A stretch of DNA of 64,000 nt. Origin: Hymenopus coronatus (taxonomy: Eukaryota > Arthropoda > Insecta > Mantodea > Hymenopodidae). The position numbers were made by a program, and so were the translations under genes. Below, one piece after another: positions 56,700 to 64,000 of this stretch. The stretch spans positions 15,244,501 to 15,308,500 of the forward strand of contig CM060887.1 of NCBI GenBank assembly GCA_030762935.1, in the 5' to 3' direction. Under the pieces are notes generated by a model. The model did not search any database and was not told the origin of the DNA. It worked only from the letters and a program-made list of their open reading frames with translations. Position 1 is the stretch's first letter. Every line of letters starts with the position of its first letter.

Positions 56700-57570
56700 A
56701 TATAATTTTTAAAAGCTACGGATTCTTTTTCCTGTCTTTCTGAAACGCGTTCCTTAGAGTTACGCAGTAATGAGCTATGGCTTCTTTTTCCTGGTCTTCC
56801 TTATAGCATAACTCAGTTAATATTGAAATTGAAGTTTTAAAAGCTACGGATTTTTCATGGCCCTCAGAAATGCACTTCTTATAATTGTTTTTCCGGCCTT
56901 CTGAAATGCCTTCCTTATAGTATAACTCAGTTAATATTGAAACGCAACATTTAAAAGCTACGGATTTCTTTTTCCTGGTCTCCTGAAATACCTTCCTTAT
57001 AGTATAAGTCAGTTAATATTTAAATGCAAGTTTTAAAAGCTTCGGATTCTTTTTCCTGGCCTTCTGAAATGCCTTCCTTATAGTATAACTCGGCTTATCT
57101 TGAAATGCAAGTTTTAAAAGCTACGGATTCTTTTCCCTGGCCTTCTGAAATGCCTTCCTTATAGTGTAACTCGGCTTATCTTGAAATGCAAGTTTTAAAA
57201 GCTTCGGATTCTTTTTCCTGGCCTTCTGAAATGCTTTCCTTATAGTATAACTCGGCTTATCTTGAAATGCAAGTTTTAAAAGCTACGGATTATTTTTCCT
57301 GGCCTCCTATAAATACCTTCCTTATAGTATAAGTCAGTTAATATTGAAATGCAAGTTTTAAAAGCTTCGGATTCTTTTTCCTGGCCTTCTGAAATGCCTT
57401 CCTTATAGTATAACTCGGCTTATCTTGAAATGCAAGTTTTAAAAGCTACGGATTCTTTTTCCTGGCCTCCTATAAATACCTTCCTTATAGTATAAGTCAG
57501 TTAATATTGAAATGCAAGTTTTAAATGGTACGGAATCTTTTTCCTGGCCTCCTGAAATACCTTCCTTGCA
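56700..57570. repeat. 81-bp tandem satellite, about 10 units
   Basis: The unit includes TATAGTATAACTCGGCTTAT, CTTGAAATGCAAGTTTTAAA, AGCTACGGATTCTTTTTCCT and GGCCTTCTGAAATGCCTTCC. The first units (56700-56900) are diverged and later ones close to identical. GCTACGG and GCTTCGG alternate from 56960 to 57446. Confidence 0.95.
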
Positions 57571-58450
57571 GCTCTGCAGCACTAAGCAGCTAGCACAGTG
57601 TATCTGATACATGATGGTGTCAGCAGTTTGCATGGGCTTGATTCAGCTGCCACCATATTGATCACGCAGACAGAGCAGAATCATCTTCCAGCAGATGGTA
57701 ATGCTAAGTCAACATACGCTGGTAGCATTGTTTGTTGTTCTTTCGGTAGAGAGCTCGCAGAACGCGCTTTACTGGAGATGAGTGACGGATGGACCTTCGG
57801 AAACTGTACTCTAATTTAACGAGAGCAAATATTCCCCACACGAGGGTGGGTGGGGCTGACCCAGAAACAAGCTCACTAATAAAGAGAGATTAACTGATTA
57901 ATAGCCAGCAGTTCTCATCATGTAGAGTGAGCTGTGTTTCATCAATAAGTATCGATACTTTGACTGCTGAGGGAGGGCGTGGTTCTTGATGGACGTTCCA
58001 GTCACTCGAATCTACCTGTAATTAACGGCCGTAATGCTATACGATTGGTAAACCGTATCTTAACTAGCGTCGGTCTGTCTCTCCACATTAGTGCAACTGT
58101 ATTAGCAATACTCTAACAGAGTAGTTCAATAAGCAGCCGTGCTAGCAATGAAGAAATCTTTATTGAAACACTTGATACGTAAGTTAATCTTTCTTAACAC
58201 ATACTTAGTAATGAAAGCTAAATTTACAATTCATTTATTAATTGCCATGCCAACAAGCACTGTAAGTAGTTACAGTAAGAGTTTGAGAGGTCATTAATAT
58301 TTACAGTACAATTAGGAAATGACGTAAGACGTGTGCTACTTCAAGTAAAGAATCTATTGTAAAATTAATTAACAAAAGAGTGTATAAGAAGGCTTTGTCC
58401 ATATAATTTAGATGTAGACTTTCACTTGTTCACATCGAGAATTCATTTTT
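57571..58450. other. Unique DNA, no gene called
   Basis: A 73-codon plus frame (57598-57819) has balanced composition but no recognisable domain. The rest is AT-rich. Confidence 0.35.
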
Positions 58451-59536
58451 ACTTTCTCTACACGTACTATGTACATAGTGTATAGAAAAGGTATTGCACT
58501 CCGCCCAAAAATTCGATACCGATATTTCATCGGAAATATATGTCTTAGGGTCCCCTGTATCCAAAAAAAGTATTTTCAGAAAAAGATCCGTATGTGTGTG
58601 TCTGTGAACGCAATAACTCAAAAACGACGAAAAGTCGTTAAAACACCAAACTTGGTATTTCAGTTAAGTATCTTCCAGGGATGCGACATGAAGATTTTGA
58701 TAAAAATCCCCCCACCCCAAACTATGCTTTACATGGAACTTTTTTCGAAAATTTTTATTTTTTCAAAAATGGCTCTAACGATTTTGATTAAAATATCGTA
58801 TATTAAAGGTTTTACCTGACAAATAAAATGTATATTTTGAATTTTCTGGGAATAGCCTCTGAAGACTGATTTATTCTGAGTGAATTTTACGGAATTTTGC
58901 AATACTGCTAAACGTTAAGAAATGGAAAAGACTTACTACACAAAAATGTAGAGCACATTAAAACACACAATTTATGTTTTATACATTTTTTTCGTGGAGC
59001 TGATCGTTTTTGAGATAATCCTTGTTTATGGTTTTTTTTTTCTTTTTTTTTTTTATAAAACAGTAACGGAGTCTGATCAGGACTCCGGTACTGTATCCCT
59101 ATTTACATTTTCCCCCGTAGGTTTTACTGATTACTGGTTTTACTGTTTCTTTTACAAACATATACACATTGCACAAACATATAACACCCATGCCCAAGGC
59201 GGGACTCGAACCCACGATCCCCTGCCCACGAAGCACCAAAGCCCGAGACGCTTTAGCGAGCGTGGCCATGGGGACCGGCTGGTTTCAGCTTTGAAAAACT
59301 TTTCTCATACAGGAATTGGTCAACTCCTGTCCATACAAACAAAGGAACTTCATTCACATAGCAAGCAGCTTTTGACTGTCACTTTAACCTATGGTATTCC
59401 CTTATTTCGCTTCTACTTACAAGGAAGCAAATAATAAGACTATTTCTGCTAATTTTTTCTCGATTAGCATGAAGTAATTAGAAGCATAATTTGTTGCAGA
59501 GATGTAGATAAAGTTATGTGAATGGAACACATCAGA
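58451..59536 (-). mobile_element. R850 element, full-length, split by a SINE
   Basis: Hairpin end ACTTTCTCTACACGTACTATG with perfect ACTATGTACATAGT. A SINE interrupts at 59033-59281 within GTTTATGG|TTTCAGC. The end is GTAGATAAAGTTATGTGAATGG and CACATCAGA. Confidence 0.94.
59033..59281 (-). mobile_element. tRNA-derived SINE, family D
   Basis: The reverse strand reads AGCCGGTCCCCATGGCCACG, CGTGGGTTCGAGTCCCGCC (B box), CTTGGGCATGGGTGTTATATG. After a body with GTAAAACCAGTAATCAG it ends in an A-rich tail (T run on the plus strand). The partial copy at 12.3 kb shares the head. Confidence 0.85.
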
Positions 59537-59700
59537 GATTTTAGTATTCAATAAAATATTGAAAAGCAATTTTGATTCATTATTTTTTTACAGTTTTTTT
59601 TTTTTTCAATTATTTCAAAAAGTAATTGGCTAGCCACGAACTGTAAGTTACTTAACAGTAACTCGAATGCTTACAGTTCTTAGTACGCAATATACTATTT

Positions 59701-60518
59701 ACTTTCTCTAACAGGTATGTACAATACATATAGTAGATAGAGAGGGCGTTGTATTCCACCCACAAATTTGATACCGAAATTTTACCGGAAATACATACTT
59801 TGAGCACTCCTAAATACAAAAAATATTTTTAGAAAAAAAAAAGACTCTTAAATACCAAACTTGGTATAAGTTTTAATATTCTTCAAGGATGCGAAACGAA
59901 AATTTTCAGGTAAATCCTCTACACCAAACTACCCTTTACATTGAAGACGTTTCGAAATTCTCGATTTTCTAAAAAATGGCTAACGAATTTGATTAAAATG
60001 CCGTACATTAAAGAAAGTGGCATGCCAAATAAAATGTATATATCTGAAATTTTCTTGGAATAACCTCTGAATGCCTCTTCATTCTGTATGAATTTTGAGT
60101 ATCTGATACACCGTAAGAGATAGACAAAAACTTCCTTCACAAAAAACGTTAAAACACACAATATATGCCATATACATTTGTTTTGTAGAGATGATATTTC
60201 CGAGATATTCCTTGTTATTTGTTTCAATTTAAGGTACATATCTTTTCTCAAATGAGAAATCAGCATTTGATTCATCTCTCGCTTGTTTTACTGCTGGTCA
60301 TGCAAAGCGACCCGAGCTTCAATTGCTCACATAGCGACCAGTTTTTAAAAGATTTGATGATTGATAGCGTATCTCCTTAATTGCCCTTTTGCTTATAAAG
60401 AAGTAATAAGAGAATTTCTGATTAAATTTATCTCGATTAGCATGATCTAGGTAAAGGAACTTTGTAAAAATACTTTGTTTGCAGAACAGGTAGAAAGTGG
60501 GAATGGAACACATTATAT
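59701..60518 (-). mobile_element. R850 element, diverged
   Basis: ACTTTCTCTAACAGG with a palindrome around ACAATACATATAG at left, and right end GGTAGAAAGTGGGAATGGAACACATTATA. The GT tract is nearly absent. Confidence 0.88.
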
Positions 60519-60522
60519 TTTT

Positions 60523-60985
60523 ACTTTTTCTAGCACGTAGTATAATGTATACAGTGGAAGACGATGTATTCCACCCAAAAATTGATATCGAAATTTAACC
60601 GGAAATGCCTATTTCGACGACCCCGGAATAAAAAACATTTTTAAAAAAGGTCTATCTGTGTGAGTGAACACCATAACTCAAAAACAAAAGTCGCTTAAAT
60701 ACCGAACTTGGTATTTAAGTTCGGCATCTTGCAAGGATGTGACATGATTTTAAAAAAAAAAAAATCCCCCACTCTATACAACTCTTTACATGGACAACTT
60801 TTTGAAATTTTTGTTTTTCTCAAAAATGACTAATTTTTTTTTATTAAAATACGGTATATTAAAGAACTTATAGGAAAGACAAAAAGCATATCTTTAATTT
60901 TCTGGGATTAGCCTCTGGGGACCTCTTCATTCTAAATGACTTGCAAACCGTAAGAGACAAAAAATGTACTACCCAATTAATATCA
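60523..60985 (-). mobile_element. R850 element, truncated by a LINE fragment
   Basis: ACTTTTTCTAGCACG at left through AAATACCGAACTTGGTATTT (internal palindrome) to CAAACCGTAAGAGACAAAAAATG, where unrelated sequence begins. Confidence 0.88.
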
Positions 60986-61016
60986 TATGCAACTTTTGTG
61001 GTGTTCTGACGTCGTC

Positions 61017-61180
61017 TATTATACATATTAAATAATATGGGTGAAATTGGACACCCTTGTCTAACTCCTTGGTTTGTTTAAAAAACATGTTATTATTTTT
61101 ACTCAATTGAGATTCCAAACAAGTATTTGTTTTATTATATAAGCTTTAAATAATTTCTATTATATTTTCGATTCATTACC
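61017..61180 (-). pseudogene. Non-LTR retrotransposon reverse transcriptase fragment
   Basis: The minus strand encodes GVRQGCPISPILFN, the conserved reverse-transcriptase block found in LINE-type elements. Upstream, in another frame, SLYNKTNTCLESQLSKNN resembles the segment that normally precedes it. A frameshift and an in-frame stop separate or interrupt these parts, and no other RT block (for example YADD) is present. It is a short dead LINE relic inside the R850 cluster. Confidence 0.8.
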
Positions 61181-61328
61181 TATTCTTGCCTTATCCGTCA
61201 ATTTTAGATCCATCGCACTTTTGACTTCACTTTATTTGCCAGCCCTAAAGGGGTAGAGGGGTATTGGAGCTACCACATGTAATTATCAAATATAGAAACT
61301 ATTATTACATTTTAGTGCTTGGTACATA

Positions 61329-62166
61329 TTTACACGTACTATGCACATAGGGTATACAGAAGGTATTGTATTTAACCAAAAAATTCGATACCGAGATTTC
61401 ACAGCAAATATACCTTTTGAGACCTCCTGAATACAAAAAAGCAATTTTAGAAAAATGTCCGCGTGTGTGTGGGCAGCATAGCTTGAAAAAACCAAAAGTC
61501 CGTTAAACACTAAACTCGGTATTTAGGTTCAGTATTTTTCAAGGATGCGACACGAAGATTTTCAAGAAAATACCTCCAATCCAACTAACCTTTACATGGA
61601 ACTTTTTTCGAAATTTTTGATTTTCTTAAAAATGACTAACAACTTTTATTAAAATATCGTATATTAAAGATATTTACATGACAACTAAAATGCATATTTT
61701 GCATTTTCTCGGAATAGCCTCTGAAGACATCTTTATTCTGGATAAATTTTGCGCAATTTTGCACAACTGGTAAACCGTAATAGATAGACAAAAACTTAAT
61801 AAAAAATGTAGATCTCGTTAAAACACACAATTTATGTTATATGAATTTTTTGTCGTAGAGCTGATCATTTTTACGATATTCCTTATTATTGGTTTCAGCT
61901 TTAAAATACTTATTCTTTTGTCATACAGAAAGTTGTCAACTCCTATTCATACAAACAAAGGAACTTCAGTCACATAGCAACTAGCTTTTGACTATCACTT
62001 TAGCCTATATTACTCCCTTATGTGTCTTCTACTTCCATGAAAAAAGCAATAAGAGCATTTCTGCTATTGTTTCTGGATTAACATGAAGTAAGTAGAAGAA
62101 GTAAGCTTTTTAACAATACTTTATAGCAGAGATGTAGAAAAAGTCACGTGAATGGACCACATCAAA
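61329..62166 (-). mobile_element. R850 element, near full-length
   Basis: Hairpin region ACACGTACTATGCACATAGG at left (terminal ACTTTCTC lost). Right end GTAGAAAAAGTCACGTGAATGGACCACATCAAA. Confidence 0.9.
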
Positions 62167-62758
62167 TTTTTTAAAGTAATAAGTATATTGCTTTCTCTAA
62201 CACACATTTATAATGTATATAATAGGTAGAGAAGATATTGTATTCCATCAAAAATACGATACTGACATTTTATCGAAGATTAATGTTTTAGGACTCCTGA
62301 ATAAAAAAAAATATTTTTAGAAAAGCGCCGGTGTTGTATACGCGCGCGTCTTGTGGACAGCATAGCTCAAAAACGAAAAGTCGGTTAAATACCAAACTTG
62401 GTATAAATGCTCAGTATCTTCCAAGGATGCATATATTTTCAGAACATTTCTCCCACCCCAAAATACAATTTAAATGGAACATTTTTTCGAATTTTTCGAT
62501 TTTCCAAAAATGGATAGAATGATTTTAATTAAAATTCCCTATATTGAAGATAGCAAATAAAATGTATATAAAATGTAAATCCTGAACTTCTTGGGAATAG
62601 CCCCTGAAGTCCTCTTCATTCTGAAAAACTTTTGCATAATTGCTCAACCATAAGAGATAGATAAAAACGTACTACAAAAAAATGTATGTCACTTTTTTTT
62701 TTTCTTCTTCTTTTGTAGAGCCAGCCGTTTCAGAGATATTCCTTGTTATTGATTTCAG

Positions 62759-63010
62759 CCGGGAAGTGGCTACGCCGTGGACGAGTGATTGGACCAATAG
62801 CCTCTCACCTAGACGGCCCGGCTTCAATCCCAAGTAAACGTATGCGAGATTTGTGGTGGACAAAGAGGCGCAGGGTGGGTTTTCTCCAGGTGTTCCGGTT
62901 TCCTCCGCCATCGCATTCCACCGGTGCTCCATCTTCATTCCATGTATCACCAGAGTTATCGCCTGCGGTGCCACAAATAGTAAAAGCGGGCGTTAAACAC
63001 TGAAAAAGAA
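62759..63010 (+). mobile_element. tRNA-derived SINE, family B, fullest copy
   Basis: Head GTGGCTACGCCGTGGACGAGTG, CCGGCTTCAATCCCAAG (box B position). Body GGTTTTCTCCAGGTGTTCCGG, CATTCCACCGGTGCTCCATC, and tail GCGGGCGTTAAACACTGAAAAAG. CAGCCGGGAAG at 62756-62766 and CAGCTGGGAAG at 63011-63021 look like an 11-bp target duplication with one change. Confidence 0.9.
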
Positions 63011-63133
63011 CAGCTGGGAAGCCCTCATTACTTTCATCTCTTGTTTTACACCCGGTCATTGAGAGAATCGAATTTCAATGACAATTCCATAGCGACAGCT
63101 TTTAAAAGATTTGACTGTCGCTTTAGCTAGTGC

Positions 63134-63475
63134 AGGCCTGGCAAGGAAAGCGATTGAGGTGCGAACTTCCCTCCCTTTCGTCCCCGTTACTCTATTTCAA
63201 CAGTCGCGAAGAGCCAAAGAAACCGGTTCATCCAGTGCTGTGGTGGCTTACGTGTGCAATATGTGTGAACGGCGAGTGTTTAATCAGGACTGGGAGAACA
63301 AGTTTTTTTTTTTTTTTTTTTTATATATTTATTTATTTATTTATTTATTTAAGAACAACCGCCACTGCTGCACACGCAACCTTTCTGCTTCTTTTCCAGG
63401 CGGAAGGGAAAAGGAAGGGGGAGATTCTAGGGTTAGAACAGTTCACACTGCGCGCGCTTATCCTATTGGCCCTGA
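63134..63475. mobile_element. ~340-bp unidentified insertion in R850
   Basis: Splits the R850 segment TTTAGCTAGTG|TATTCC. It contains a T20 tract at 63303-63322 followed by (ATTT)n and GC-richer sequence on both sides. No domain or known SINE head recognised. Frames of 116 and 144 codons run through it but are dominated by the T tract. Confidence 0.5.
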
Positions 63476-63626
63476 CCTAATGTATTCCTTCTCCTTAAAG
63501 CAACTAAATAATAAGTTCATTTCTGTTAATGCTTACTTCCATTAGCAATATACAGATAAAAAGATTCATCTTTTTCGGGAATAGTTTACAGAACAGATAA
63601 AGTCACATGAACGGAACATGTGAAGA

Positions 63627-64000
63627 TTTTAATACATCTTTTCTCTAAACCAGACATCACCAACTGCTACCCTTTGAGTAAAGCAGAGAGAGTCCTGCGA
63701 ATCATCTACTGTGCACTGCGCGACCGACTACGGGAAAGCAAGTTCTGTGGCAGTATGCATCGTTTTGCGTTTGAAATACGCAATCCACCTGCTATAGGTT
63801 AATACATTTATTATAGGTTCTGATTGGTAGAATTTATTGCTCTATTATGTCTTTTTATCAGTAGAGCGGGGGACACCTCGGCAATTGCGACCCAGTTTGG
63901 ATCTATTTTGGCCAACCCTCCCTCCCGGTGGAAGGGTTGAGAGGAGAGGAAACAACAGACCAGTACACAGGAAACGACGGAGCTAAGCGCAGAGATTCAT
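63627..64000. other. Unique DNA at the window edge
   Basis: A 60-codon plus frame (63620-63802) has ordinary composition but no recognisable domain. The last 150 bases are GC-richer with CCCTCCCTCCCGG. Context beyond the window is needed. Confidence 0.35.

Larger units (their letters stand above)
62191..63626 (-). mobile_element. R850 element with two insertions
   Basis: CTTTCTCTAACACAC at left, family B SINE at 62759-63010, a second insertion at about 63134-63475. The right end is diverged: AACAGATAAAGTCACATGAACGGAACATGTGAAGA. Confidence 0.82.

Overview
This window looks like intergenic or intronic DNA from a repeat-rich, AT-rich animal genome, most likely an invertebrate and plausibly an arthropod. 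That assignment is inference from mariner remnants, several tRNA-derived SINE families, poly-T and GT microsatellites, and the absence of any long conserved open reading frame. I found no convincing intact protein-coding gene. Most open frames of 60-150 codons are translations of repeats or of low-complexity sequence, and the same spurious peptides recur wherever one repeat recurs.

The window is dominated by one interspersed family, called R850 here. A full copy is about 850 bp, and about 40 full or partial copies in both orientations cover roughly two-fifths of the 64 kb (hand tally). R850 has an unusual end structure. One end is 22 nt of CTGATGTG...CACATG followed by ACTTTCTCTAC. The other end carries a near-perfect 34-nt palindrome centred on ACTATGTACATAGT and stops on the inverse of the same 11-mer, GTAGAGAAAGT. 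The inverted repeat is therefore offset at one end and terminal at the other, a hairpin sits at the second end, a GT microsatellite lies inside, and copies sit in oligo-T/A runs. This matches the published plan of Helentron/Helitron2-derived non-autonomous elements (HINE, DINE-1-like). No Rep/helicase gene is in the window, so the classification is inference. R850 strands below are given with the hairpin end as 3'.

Layout. 0-6.4 kb: R850 copies, a repeated 165-bp spacer and a head-to-head mariner relic. 6.4-12.9 kb: mostly non-repetitive AT-rich DNA with an inverted minisatellite and two SINEs. 13-25 kb: dense R850 with nested insertions and SINEs. 21-21.5, 25.6-27.6 and 37.5-38.2 kb: a ~320-bp repeat whose head folds like a tRNA, four units of it in tandem. 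28-36 kb: two antisense mariner relics, one retaining all three catalytic-site motifs, and tandem copies of the R850 5' end. 40.5-43.5 kb: a complex tandem array with GT tracts and a ~530-bp higher-order duplication. 44.6-55.9 kb: R850 again, with a GC-richer island near 51.3-51.8 kb. 56.7-57.6 kb: an 81-bp satellite with dimeric periodicity. 58.4-63.6 kb: four R850 copies in a row, with SINE, LINE and other insertions.

The pieces relate to one another mainly as insertions. SINEs sit inside R850 and inside the tRNA-like repeat, R850 sits inside R850, and mariner abuts R850. The relative ages of the families can therefore be read from the nesting.
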